Shown: one piece after another, positions 1 to 14,000 of the stretch | How the letters are laid out: every line of letters starts with the position of its first letter | Numbering within the stretch: position 1 is the stretch's first letter | NCBI GenBank assembly: GCA_018398805.1 | Contig: JAGFBZ010000737.1 | Coordinates: 372,001 to 436,000 of the forward strand | Direction: 5' to 3' | Length of the DNA stretch: 64,000 nt | DNA from: Hirundichthys speculiger | Taxonomy: Eukaryota; Chordata; Actinopteri; Beloniformes; Exocoetidae | Notes under the pieces: model-generated | What the model saw: the letters and a program-made list of their open reading frames with translations, nothing else | Database searches by the model: none | What the model was told of the DNA's origin: nothing | Program-made: the position numbers and the translations under genes

Positions 1-1179
1 TACATTAACCCTGCAGGCTCAATACAGCATTCATTAAATAAATTGTTTTATGAACAAACTATTTCACATCCACCATAAAAAAGTATTTATTAACTAATGT
101 GTAAAGGACATCTATTGAATCATATTGTCATTATATTAAAACGGAGCGAACATGATACTTAGTCTGGATTTTGCTGGAATCCATAATTGTGAGTTACAAG
201 AAGTAGGAAATGGGAAAAGGAAAAAAAAAAAGTGTTTTTTTTTGTTTTTTTTTAGGTTTAAATAAAATCCTAAAAGAAGTAGGGTCAAAAGCTACTCAAG
301 ACATCACACTGACAGCCGTAGCGGAATGTAAAATGAAATCTAACAATCTACTAGCTGACACCGACACATGCATAACATGATCTTGGAAACCAATGCTCAC
401 AAAACTATGTTGGATTTGTGCATCGTTGGTGTCCTCCAGTTGATTGAGGACACAAAAAGACACTGTGGCCAAACTCAACCATAAGGGTGTACGTTGCACT
501 TTGATGAAGCCATTTCACCACAGGTTCCCTGAGTACAGATCCATCACTGTCAAGACTTTAAGGAAAGCACATGAGGACTGAAGTCCCAAAAATGCTCAAT
601 GAACAAATGTGAACTACGTGCAGACGGACACATTCAGCCCAGTAATGTTAATGTTAATGTTAATGTTGCCAAATCTAACAGCAACAGAAGACACTCACTA
701 CAGTGACAGTCCTCCCCCAGCAGGAAAAATCAAGTCAGGTATTATCATTAATATTAACACATTAAATAAGGGTACATCTTGACCTAAAATAGTGTACAGG
801 TGAGATGTTACAACTTACTTTTACCAGGTGTAAGCAAATATACAGGGGAAAAAAATACCTTTAGTGGATTTTTGTGACTCTGCAATTGAGATCAGGCTAA
901 CAGGTTAGCCTGCTACAGGTTAAACCACAGGCACAAATGATACTGCAATGGACTGTCTTATATCACGCAGAGGTTTAACCTCAACCAAGCTAGTGACAGT
1001 ACAATTCATGTATTGTCTTTCAATTTATTTATAAAATGGAATGATCAAGTTTAACTTCTTCATTCCAAGAAGAGACAAGTCCCAGTAGACCCAGAATTTA
1101 GTCATGTGACATTCAGCTTACATATTTACAATGATGTTTAGTGGTTGTATGTTCATCTGTCTTTCCTTTTAACCAACAG
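1..1179. other. lama5 intron, no gene recognised
   Basis: This AT-rich intron sequence contains short tandem repeats such as four copies of 'taatgt' near 647-665. A degenerate open stretch at 296-499 on the minus strand matches nothing I know. No further coiled-coil exon could be identified. Confidence 0.5.
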
Positions 1180-2082
1180 ATGTGAGTCAGGAGATTAATG
1201 AAGTAAAGAGAGTCGCAGATCTGGCAAACACTACTGCCACTCAAGTCAACAGTGTGCTGCTTCCCATTAAAGAGCAGCTGAACCAGTGGCAGCAGACCTA
1301 TGGAGATGCAAATGCTACCAATAATGACATAAGAAATGCCCTGATGGATGCCAACAACACTGGTAATAGCCACTGATCGTATTACTTTCTTTTGTTATAT
1401 TTACATGCTCTTTCACAACTGACAATGTGCCATCCAGCACACTACGGAAGCCTTTTTGGCTCAAACATGTTGCTGTACACTGTGTACTTGGGTCAGCCTG
1501 AGGTTGTGGATGGACTGCAGCCATACCAAGATCATCTCTTCCGTACAGCTGCAGATTGTGGTTGTGTTCACACTGACCCAAGAGCTCCGCACTCAGGACT
1601 TCTTTGGGCTGAGCTCAACAGGGCCAGTGTGGAAGCAATTAAAAATTTGGAAATTAAAGGTGGATTGGTATCTGTAATTGTAAAATTGAAATAGATCCAG
1701 ACTAGGTTCTCTGTTTCTTAGCAGTAGGTTCACAGAGGCCATTTTGAAATATTCAGGAACACAACCATAAGACAATGCATTATCAAATTTAAACTCAGTT
1801 TTTCAGACTTCTAAATATGTGCATACACATGAAACTTATGAGGTGAAAGGGGATGTACCATTTTTTTCATTTTTTTAAAACGTGACAGAGGGTTGACAGT
1901 TGAAACTGCTGTTTTTAATTTCCCCTCTTTTTTTTTAAGTGCACAAGCTCAATGAAGCAATTCCTACTCTCATGAGGAAGTTGGATGAACTGCAGAATCA
2001 CTCTGCTCAAATGCCAAACATCTCTGAAAACATTAACCGCATCCGACAACTCATACAACAGGCGCGCAATGCTGCCAGCAAG
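1180..2082 (+). CDS. lama5: lama5 exons: end of the coiled-coil domain
   Basis: Exons 1180-1362 and 1940-2082 encode helix-rich sequence with NxT/NxS glycosylation sites (for example NTTAT and NATNN) and a heptad-like run around [14 protein letters not shown]. That run leads directly into LG1. This is the part of the alpha chain that pairs with the beta and gamma chains in the laminin rod. The first exon is entered with two bases of a split codon, so an upstream exon must exist outside the recognised sequence. Confidence 0.85.
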
Positions 2083-5000
2083 GTACAGTTGGCCACAGTG
2101 TGATTGTCTAATCTAATTTTTTTCATAATACACTTACACTGTCACTGTTTTTGTCAAACTTCGTTCTCCAGTCAGTCTAATATCTTTTGTTGACACCACC
2201 ACCTTCCATCATGCAGGTGGGCGTGCCAGTGAAATTTAATGGGAATTCTGGTGTTGAAGTACGTACTCCATCTAAACTGGCGGACCTGGCTGCCTACACC
2301 TCTTTGAAATTCTACATCACCCTGCCAGAGGCAACGCGAGGCAAGCGGCAGGACAGTATGACCAAACAGTTTGTCTTCTACCTTGGCAACAAGAATGTAA
2401 GCATCAACTTGAACAACATATGTATATTCATGTTTTTGTCGAGTTTTAGTTTGTCTCCAGTTGTCTCTTTTTCACTTAATTACTACATAACATTTAAAGG
2501 GATTATATTGATCTTGCTTTTTTAATTCATTGCCCTGGCTATGGAATTTGCAGCCCAGCAAGGAGTTCCTTGGCATGACATTGGAGGGGAAAAGACTGCG
2601 CTGGCATTTTAACGTTGGAGGAGAAACTGCTGACGTGCTGATGGATGAAGATGTCAAGTCTGATGGAAACTTCAACAGTGTTACCCTGGAGAGGTAAAGC
2701 ACAAAAGCACAAGTGCCTCCAAGGCTTGGGAAAGGAAAAAAAAAACAAACTGGATGTGGATTGACATAAATTCATATAAGTTCAGCATATTTACTTCTGA
2801 GATTTCCTGCTAACAAACCGTCCTAAACACATGACAGAAGTAAACATATGTGTTGAAATCATTCCATATCCATCTATTTTCCATGGCGTTACACTATTTT
2901 GACTGAAATTTATTTAAGCTGAAACTTATTTAAGCTGTCATTGAGTGAGAGGGTGCACCCTGAGTGTGTATCACAGTGTATCACAGTGCCACACAAAGAT
3001 AAGCAACTGTTACTATTAGGATCCAAATGCAGAAGACCAGGAGTTTCCAACAAAAAACGATTAAACTTAACTGAGGAATCCAGCAGGTAGTGGGATAGCA
3101 GGGTAGGAACACACGGGAAATGCAGGAGCCAGTATCACAGGAAGGTAGATGGCAAAAAAAAAGCAAGAATAGCAGACAGCACAACAGCAAAAAGCCAACA
3201 GACAAACCAGGAGGGAAAATCATCAGATAAACCAGCAAGGAAGAAGGGAAGAGACAAGACTTAAATACCCAAAGAACAAACGAGATCCAGGTCAATCAGG
3301 GAGATGAGCCAAAGGAAGTAAAGTGGGACACAACAAGGAACTAATACATGTGTATAATTTATTTACATTTAACTATTAATAATAACTGCAATTATAATTA
3401 TATCTTGGACCATTGCAATGTCTGCATTGTAATGTAATACATTTAAATGGTAAACCAACAGATTTTCTTAAACAGTTTTTATCTTCTGTATTATGCATTA
3501 CTCAATACTACAGTATTTATACTGTAGTATTATAAAGTCCTAATAACTTAACGTATGTCTAATTGTCTGTGTGAATGCAGGATCCTGCAGTACGGTCACA
3601 TGTCCATGTCTTCAGAAACCAACGAAGGGGCTCAAAGAGTCACCAAAGCCTATGCAGAGGCCAAGGGGCATCAGGGGCTGCTCAACCTCTTAACTGAAGA
3701 CACTGTTTTCTATGTAGGAGGATATCCAAAGGATTTTGCTGTAAGTACATTAACAGCTGTCTGTCTCTAAACTCCCTTCAAGAGACACACAAAACTTTGA
3801 AACCAGAATACTTTGAGAAGATGTTGAAGTTTTTGAATTTTCCATTTAGTGAAATAAAGAATACAGACACACATATAACTAACACTAGGCATGCCAAGAT
3901 TCACTTAACTCACGATACAATTTGAATCACGATTCAGGGTTCACGATACAATTCTAATCACCATTCGAATAATGTACAGCACAAAATTGATTTACAGGAA
4001 AATTACAGATTTTTTTTATTTTTATTATTTCTCTTACACAAGCATATTTATTTTTGTCTGAACAAAAATTGGAGTTCAACACCCCCCCACCGCCCATGAC
4101 TCATGCTTTTTTCTCTCGGTTGCTCTCTGCTCGCTGGCTGCTGCACTGTTTGGTTTCTGCATAGGCACACTGCGCACCCCGCCTTCCTTAGCTGAAGCAG
4201 CGCTACATGTGACGTAGTGCTGCATATAGTGACGTTGAACAATAACGTAGTTTGACTCGACTGCGCCCTCTGATGGCTTAATTGAATTAAGTCGAATCGT
4301 ATTTTTCAAAATCATTTTAAATCTATTTTTTTTTTCATAAATCACAGCATGCCTATCTAACACCCTTTATATTTGCTTGCAGAATCTTCAGCCTTGATTA
4401 CCTCTTATCTTGTGGACATTCCAAATCTTATTGCACTTGTCTGCTTGTCTACTACTTTTCTTCTGCAGAAGTATTTTTTGCTGCCCTTTGAACAAACATT
4501 AAATTGTTTGTTCAGGATTTTGATCAGAATGAATTGCTGACCATTTTAAAACTGTCCATCTTTTCCTCTGCAACCTTTCTTTCGTGCTGTTTGACAAGTG
4601 CTTTGGGTCATTTTCCTCCTGGAAGACTCAAAACCTGGCACCACCACTGCAGATGGCCCCAGGCTAACCTGAAGTTATTTAGACCAGGTGTTTTTCCACA
4701 ATCTGCATAGACCTTCACAAACTTGCCTAATTGAATGTCTTGTTAGCATCACATCCTGAAACAATCTTTGCAATTTTATGACTGTTAAACTTCCATCCAT
4801 CACAGGGTCACAGGGATCTGCTGGAGCTCATCCCAGCTCTATTTGGGTCCACCCTGAACTTGTCGGCTGTCTATTATAGAGCCACATGTAGACAAACAAC
4901 CACACTCACACTCATTCCTACTCCTCATTCCCATTCATGTGTGCATGTTTGTGCCTATACTTGCCCCCCCATGCAAGTACAGGAAAAACATACAAACTCT

Positions 5001-8000
5001 AAAAACTCTGGCCTCAGTGAGGATTTGAACCAGAAACCTTCCACCTATGAAACATCAGTGCTAGTCACTGCAAACCCATTAAGAATTAGCAATATTCAAA
5101 GTAGTCCTCTTCATTTAATTTTTTTTTTCTGTTTTTTAGCCACCTTCCCCACTTGCCGTTTCATCCTACTTTAAGGGCTGTATTGAGCTTGACACCCTGA
5201 ATGAGGAAGTGCTCAGTCTGTATAACTTTGAAAAAACCTTTCGACTCAACACCACTCAAGATAAACCATGTGGCAGGTCAGTGAACTCATTTCTGTATTT
5301 TAAAGCTTTGCTACAGATATGTTTTCTTTTCAACTGTTTGTAAAACATTCTCATTTATTGTACTATTTGTTGTAAGCAGTCATTGATATTTGGATATTTT
5401 TGAGTGATTCTTAATTGAATGAAATTGCTAAGAACAGGTTCAAGCCAGCACTTCCTGGAGTGAATGATGCAGCATATTTTGATGGTACCGGCTATGCTGA
5501 GATTACTTTCACAGCAGAGACAGGTCGTGCTCAACGCTTTGAGCAGGAGATCAGACTGCTCTCTCGTAAGGGAATACTTCTCATGCTGCACAAGGAGGTA
5601 AATACTTCACACATTCAGCTGAATACTTGTGATTTGATGACCGACACATCACAACATTCTGAGCTTTCTGTCAACAACAATGTCTTAAATATCATCCATT
5701 GACTTACTCATGATGACTCTTGTTAGGGTCCTCAACCCTCAGTGCTCGGACCTTATTGTATTTCAAATGTTTATCATTATTATTAGTATTCCGACAAATT
5801 AATTGTCTTTTTGGGGGCCTTAACATACTTGAAAACTCACTTAGTTGTGTGTGAAATGTATGTATTTTATGGGTGCTGTGCATGGGCACACAAAAATGGT
5901 TCAAAAACGCTACCTTCTTTCCGTTTATCGACGAGCCCCTCCATATGCTTCCACCTACAGACATGAACTTTGTGTGACTGATTTATCATCCTCAGACCTA
6001 CAAAAAAGTCTCTTGGACCCATGCTCTAACTCTCACATGAACTCTGCTATTATGAATGTAATATGCTGTTTTTCTAATATTTCGGCCATTTCCTGGCCTC
6101 AGACTTTAACAAACTCCTCCCAGAGATTTGGTCGGATTGACTCCAAACTTTTTTTGTTCAAATCTAGACACATGGCTGATGAATGTTTGCGAACCCTGTA
6201 ACTTTTTACCAGAGGGCGTGACGCACCAAAATTTGATGTCATTTCGAAGACTCACCATGAAAGAGAAATCGACTGTAACTCGGCCATACATTGTTTAATC
6301 TGGTCCAAAACGGATGATGATTGGAGTCCCATTCTGAAGGGACATCCACAGCCGTCAACAGTTGGGCCTGGCCAATCTCATCTCTAATTTTGATTATTTT
6401 TCCGCTAAAAAAGCTCATAAAGTCTTCGCTACTAAGAGTAGCAGGAATGCATGGACCAACAGAGTTGTGACTCTTTGTCAGCCTGCCTACAGTGCTGAAC
6501 AGAAAACGTGGGTTATGTTTGTTCTCTTCTATTAATGATGAATATTACGATCTTCTAGCTCTGCGTAGGACTCTTTTGTAGACTATTAAACTATCTTTCC
6601 AGGCACGATGGGAGTCCACAGATTTACAGGAGTACCACCTCCTTTCCATTTTACGTGCATTCTGCTTCAGCATGCAAATATGCAAGTTCGATCTACACAT
6701 AGGACCTGTAATATTCAGGAACGGTTGTAGCGCCATCTATTGGCAACGGGAAATGTCATGTTTTGCATTAGGCATCCCTGCTCCGGGTGGGATGAATCGA
6801 CACCTCAAACCGTTTCAAATCAGTAGTAAAGACATTGAAGATGACTGACAGTGGAAACTAACTTTTTATCAGAGGGCATCGCCATGAGAGGACGGCCAAG
6901 TTTGATGTCTTGCTATGAATGGAAAGGTTGTTCTAAGTTGCACATGCATTGTTCAATCCCAAAATCCATACATTTCTGTAAATCTGCTCTGGACATCAGA
7001 TCTCTGACTCTATATTTATTTGAGATGATAAAAAGCTGTGCAAGTTACAGCTGTGATGCTCTATTTCTTCCTCTCTGTCATCATCTGTTTACCAAGTTTT
7101 AAAACATTAGCCCATTAATTTAATAATTTATTTATCATTTCTTTCAGTTTGTATGTTTTGGAGCATCATGCAGCATGTTTTCTCCAGTGCTCTTTCATTC
7201 TGAAATATGTAACTGAGTATTTCCACCGTGTGTTCATCTATATCCATCTAATTCGTTACATAACTTTTCACTTACGAAGCACATAAAATCTGATTATTCC
7301 TGCTATCTATTTACAGTGTTTCAACATTATACATTTCACTCCCCAATTATAAGCTCCAAAATCAATCAGTGACCTCTGATCCATTGTTATTGTCTTTTGA
7401 AGATTGATTGTTCCTCAGTTGAGACCCTTGATCCAGTCATTATTTCCCAGAAAATGAGTGGAGCGCTCTCCATTTATCAGTCACTGTTTGAACTAATTTT
7501 ATTCATCTGTAATTTTATGTGTCTGTCTTCCATCAGAATCAGTTCCTGTGCCTGGCAGTGCTTCAAGGAAGACTCAAGGTTTACTATGATTTCAGTGGTT
7601 CTTTTCAGGAACTTAAGCATAAAGAAGAGCTAAAGATTAGTGATGCAGACTCAAAAACTGTGAGTCTGTTTCTTTTTTTACTGTATTTTTTCCTAATTAT
7701 TAATCTTTTCCTACCATTTAGAACTTAGATATATAAACCATTTCTATGTTTGGTTTTTTAGCTTGAGATTATTATCCTGCGTGACCCCTCGAGGCGCATT
7801 GTGGTGAGGAACAACCGCAACGTCATCTACAATCACCTGTTCACAGAGAATATCCCTCAGTTCAACGGCAGCTACTATTTGGGAGGAGTACCAGAGCACA
7901 AGATGCCTGAGAAGTGCGTGGAACAGTTTTCTCAGCACAAACCTGTTTTAATTTATTTTTTTTAAAGGAAATTTAGTAATACTGTTTGCCAGTGGCAAAA

Positions 8001-11000
8001 ATGTTTTAAAACGATAAAGCTCCATCAATAAATATTGTTTGTTTTTGCAATTCCAAAACGTAGTCTAGTTGCATCTTCAAGCCTTATTTTTATCTATATT
8101 TTTACCACTGGTTCTCAATAGCTGCTGTACTTAAATGTCTGGACAATTTTATGAGCTGGAAACATGAGATGTCAGGGATTACTTCTCTCTCTGATCACCC
8201 AAAAAATGATTTTGGATTAAATTCAGAACAAAACATTTGTCTTTTATCTGATTCATGGTCTTATTCCATATCTTTCTGTCTTTAGATTAAAGTCTGAGTT
8301 CTCTAAGCAGGGTTCTGTGAAGGCCTGCTTCAGGAACGTGAAGGCACAGACCTCTCACATCGACTTGAAGAGGATGAAAAGCTCTGGAGTCAGTTTTGGC
8401 TGTGACACTTCCCTGCTGGTAAGAGAATAATTTACCATTGACAGCACAAATTTCATTTTTGTTATTTCATGTATTTAAAACCATGTTCAGACATGGGATT
8501 ATTGAAATCAGGGACATCAGTGGATTAACATTTGTTGAAATATTAAGCACATTTTCTCATGTTGCCACTTGTGTTGGGCACTTGTGTTGACTGTGTTCTG
8601 ACTCTATGATAGACGTCCAGTAATGCTTGTAACTGAACTGTATCTCCTACCCATAACTCCTTTTTTTTTTTTTTTTTTTGGAGGGGGGGGGGTTTGTTTT
8701 TCTTGTAGTTGGGTTAAATCAGCTTCTTGAAGCTGCTGAAGCAAAATCTACTATAAATTGGATGCAATGATGTCATCATTGTATATGTAGATTAATTTTA
8801 ATTCATTTATTTGGTGCCAATTTGCAACAACAGTAATCTCGACACTTTTACAGGGAGAGAACATGAATTGCAAACCTACATCCTTCAGTTTAGTTATAAC
8901 CCATTTAATTTCCAAGGACATCAGTTTTTATCCATTTAGATTACATTTATTTTTAATTCAGTCCAATTCCTGTCTGTTTAATGTCAGTTTTTAAAGGCCC
9001 CATAAAAGGCTTTTTCTGACATAAAGTGGTTCACAAATGTCACAAATATCCTACTTAGAAGAAAAACAGCTTAACTAAGAAACTGAGCTGATTGCATCTT
9101 ATCTCCCCCATCCTGAACATGCAGTTTAAAAACCAGTGAAAGACAGTTCTTTGATTTGTTGTGTTTGTTCAGGTGGCTCGTGAAGCTCATTTCAGGTGGT
9201 CAGAGCTACCTGAACTTGGCTCCGACAGGCATCCCCAACCTCAGGAATAACTTCTACTTCAGCTTCAGCTTCAGAACTGAAAATACACAGGGACTCATGT
9301 TCTACCATCGTGATCAGGTCAGAAGAAACCTTCCAAGTGCTTCCTTTTAACCTTTTAATTAAATATGATGTTTTACTCTTATCCCTCTTCATATTAGAAT
9401 ATTAACATTCTTGACCGTATTATTGCTTACATTGTGATGATCTATTCTGACCACAGGAAGGCATTTGTCAGGTGTTTTTGCATGAAGGCCACATTGTTGT
9501 GAGAGCTGGCAATAATGAAATTAAGACTCAAAAGACATACAACGATGATAACGCCCACTACGTCGCCGTATACATGAACGTTACCAGGTAGGTTGATGAA
9601 TAAGACATCACAATGTTGAAGTAGCATTCAAGTTTCAAATTATATTAATATAGCCTATCGAATCTTTCCTCAGGATGCATCTGTACATAGATGACATGAT
9701 GGAGAAAGGAAGCGGCAACAGCCGGAGAAACAGCAGAGCAGGTCCTGTGATAGCCTCAGAAGAAGGCACCTTCTTGGGTGGACTTCCTAAAGAAGGTCTT
9801 ACCAACCTCACCGGCTGTCTCAGCAATGTTTTCATCAAGAGGTTAGAAAACGTTTTTTTTTTTAAAAAGTGTTTTCTTTGTCTGCACATACAGTGAGTAA
9901 AAGCCAAGAATTTCTTCAAATGATATGTTTTCATTTTATCTGCCAATCCCATCTGTTTTCCTCAAAATCCTCCCAAACTGAACAAAAGCAACAAATAAAT
10001 TAACAATAAATAATAATGAAATGGAAATCATTTTCAGTGGAGCCCATTCCTGATGTCATGAAGAAAAAACAAATGTGGCTGTTTGGAAGTAAATGTGTTC
10101 TAGTGTAATTTTGATTATTTTTTAACCGCTACAAAGGTTTGCTGTTCAGTCAGCTGAGAGTAGCAGTGGAGGTATTTGTGGTCTTCTTGCAACCCCTGAT
10201 GGTTTTCTTGCTGTCTGAGATCTCCCACGTTGTTCTCCTATAGTTCCTGCGTCACCTTCGTTTTGTACAAATCCTTTGCTTCTCTTAAACCAGACCTTCA
10301 GTCCCACATGCTTTTATTCTTCTTATTATTAATCACTTTATTTAGTGTAGAGGGACATTGTATATTAATGAACATTTAAAAATTCAGTCTACTCATTGTG
10401 AAAAGATAATAAAAAAGATTTGAAACAAAAATTCAGTCTTTTCCTACTCTTTGAATTATTTGATTATTTGCATATGAGACATCAAGTAAAAAAAAAATAG
10501 TGCTGGGCAATAATTAAAAATTTTAATCAGAATTAATCACACAATTTGCCTGATTAATCATGATTAATCACATTGTATATGCAAAATCAAATAATGGATT
10601 CAAAAGTAGTGTAAAGGTCACTTATTTAAATGTTCTGCTGAACTAAAGTGCCATAACACTTTTAACATCAGCACTTGTCAATAACACATATTTAGTGTCA
10701 ATCTCATCTTAAACATTTTTAAAATAAAATAAAGCTTATTGCCACTGCCAGGGCATTAATGTCATCCTGTTTTTATAAAAAATAAAAAAAGTCTACAAAC
10801 AAAATCCTGAGCCACAATCATAACATTGAAACAGGCAATTTCTGAGGTAACAGCAGAAAAAACAGGCGGCAGAGTTGGAGGTAACAAAGGTTAAAGTGTT
10901 GAGGTTCCCTTTGGGAGCAACAAGGATGGATAGGATCAGGAATGAGTACATCAGAGGTTGGTTTGGACATGTACAGAGGAGGCTTAGTGAATATATCGGT

Positions 11001-14000
11001 AGAATAATGACGAGGTTGGAACTGCCAGGCAGGTGACAGGAAGACCAAAGAGGAGATGTATGGATGCAGTGAGAGAGGACATGAAGTTAGCTGGTGTGAG
11101 AGAAGAGGATGCAGAGGATGTAGTTAGATCGAGGCAAATGATTAACTGTGGTGACCCCTGTAGGGAACAGCCGAAAGGAAAAGAAGAATGCATTTCCCAA
11201 TAAATTCTGTGTTTTATTGTTAATTCTTCTTTCCATTTTCACCACACGTTCTTCCTGTTTGTCTGGAGAAAAAGACAGAGCTGAAACAAAGAATCCACGT
11301 TATCAAGTTGGTTTATTAAGCATTAATTCATTCAAAGGAAGAAACCAAACATGTAGTTTGGGTGTCGATACAGGCACCCAAGCAGACGGAGGTAGCAGAC
11401 ATTTTTGGCATCATTGGACAAGAATTTCACAATAACCTTTTAGTGTACTATAATTAAAAGGAGTCTTTTTACTTTTTTTTTTAACTTTTACTTACTTTAC
11501 AGTCTTTAGAAAAGGAAGCCCTTGATTTGAGACTTTGACAAGTCTCTTCAGATCATAAAAATGAGATGAGGAAGACAGTATAAAGAGTTTTAGTATGTAT
11601 AAAATATGTACATGTGCATATGGAAAGGACTTATTGTGGAAAGGGAATAATATTGTTTTGTACAAAAACAAGTGTGTATTATTTTTTTTTTTTTGTTGGC
11701 ATATCTTTTCCTCAGCTTTAAAATATGTATTTATTTCTTTTCTCTAGGGAAAATGGTTCTCAGATGATTTTAAACCTGCTGAAGGCCAAAGAAAATGTGA
11801 ATGTTCCATTTGACTGTCCTGCAGCCAAAAAGCCTCAGCAGATCATTGCCTCCCTGCCGAAACAGATTAACAAACCCAAGGTACCATAACAACACAAACA
11901 AGGGAAAAAATACAAACACATGAATTGCCTGTGCCTGCTGATGAACATGTATGAATTGTATCTGTTTCAGGGTAAACACAAGAAACCATCAGGATCCCGC
12001 CGTCGTATCACCAGGGAGTCTTGTCGAGGAGAACTGTCCCACCCTGAAAGTAGAGCAGTGCACTTCAGCGGGTCCACGCACAGCTACCAGAGATACGACT
12101 CTCTGCCCAGCTCCCTCAGCTCAATGTGAGTATGAAGACAAAATTCGATATGTTAAATGCCCAGCCCACTGACAAACATTGTCAAACGTGCATGCTTTCA
12201 TTTTGTTTATACGTCTTTTATGTTTTACATTTTTTTTGCAAGCATCCAGACCAGACCGAGACAGGAAGTAGCTCATTGGGAATGATAGTATAACAATACA
12301 CATAGTAAAATGCAATATGTAGTAGAGTGATCCCTTATTTTTCAAAATCCACAAACTGGAGCTGGAGCCCCCCCGAGCCTAAATAATGTGTTTGAAATAT
12401 GTTTAAAAACTGCAAAAAAGTATCGAGGCACTGCAGTGAAACAAGACAAAGGCTCAACTGTGGTCTTTCTGTTACCTTCACAGCCTCTGGTCTCTAAACC
12501 GTAGTAAACAAACCGCTGGTATTGTGCTATTTTTGGCTCATAATTAGCGGCTAACACGCTAACAACAACAAAACAAAAAGTCTGGTTTTCTCTGCATGGA
12601 ACAGGAACTTTATTCTGGCACTGCAGGAACTTGTAACATCACACAGGTTGTATTGTTGGGCTCCTGTCGGTTAACAGAGAATGTAAATCTATACACGCTG
12701 GGCTGCTGTTTATGATCACTACACTTTTAATCTAACCACGTTTTCATTCTGCCATCCCACGACACACAAACACCATTACCCATAAGGCCACACCATTACC
12801 CATAAGGCTACCTTCTTAAAGGGGCCAGGCTGGCTCACAACATTTTTTCGCTGTGAGAGCACAACATCCTGTGATGTTTCCACGATTTTTTTCTTGATTT
12901 ATTATATTATATATTTCTGAAAAATATATTCCGAAAAACTAAAACCGCGAAACTTAAAGCGCGAATTGGCAAGGGATCACTGTATATCATCATTACAATT
13001 TTCAACTAAGATACTGCATATTGCATGTTCTCCTAATATTGTGCAGTACAAGCGAATGATGCGAGCACAGGAACAGCCAGGGTCGGACTGGTTGTGTTTT
13101 TCTTTTAAATGAATTGGCATTTTATGACTTTTAAATCCCGACTTTTTGGAATGAATCTGATGGAACATAATTGGACTGAATTGTATTGTCCTTATTTGGA
13201 TTCTTTTGAACTTGGTGTGGTGTTTTCATGATTCCATGTTTACGCCACATGATGCTAAAAGCAATGACGACATCTTTCTTGCATGATCAGAGATCTGATC
13301 CATTCCCTGAGATCAACTGTGATCGTGCACCTGCGGGTGCTTCTGAAAATTGAATGTTCTTTGTGCGATAGTCTTGTGGCCTTTTTTTCCCACTGGGTTT
13401 TTGGTCAAGTCTAGAGTAGTCAGCCTCTAAGGGGTCAATTAATTCAATTAATTCAATTTTAATTCAAATAATATCCTCTGCAGGCTTCATCTGTCCATGG
13501 GGCTGAAGATCAATTCTTCCGATGGTTTGGTGCTCTATGCAGCTGCTCGGGAGCTCGGTGGAGCCACGATGTCTCTCAGCATCTCAGACGGCCACCTGCT
13601 GCTCTTATTAGAAAGAGGAAAGAGGAACGTCCACCTGCGTAGCTATAAGAAATATAACGACAACCAGTGGCACACGGTGAGGTCGTATGCAAAGATAAAG
13701 TTGCATTATTCAAAGTGAAAGAAATTAATTTCTTCCAGAAAATAGAACCGTAAAATCCCTAATTATCTATTCTTTATGTATATTTGAGTGTAACCACTCA
13801 CTAAAGCCGACAGAGATGTCTGTGCTTGAAGAAAGAATTTGAAGATTTTCATGAGCAGTCTGGGTTGATTAAGCTTATTCTATTCATACCATGGACTTTT
13901 TATGCAAAGTTATTTGTTTTTTGAAATATCATTTATACTTTTAGTAAAGAAAAAGACAATAGTGTTACAGGTGAGATTAAGTTACAAAGTGTCCTCAAGT

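Noticed and set aside
1392..1694. 100-codon plus-strand frame after the first lama5 exon
   Set aside because: The sequence resembles no laminin region and the lama5 phases join without it; overlapping frames suggest chance.
2981..3295. Hydrophobic 104-codon minus-strand open frame
   Set aside because: It lies inside a purine-rich interspersed repeat, which explains the Leu/Phe/Ser-rich translation.
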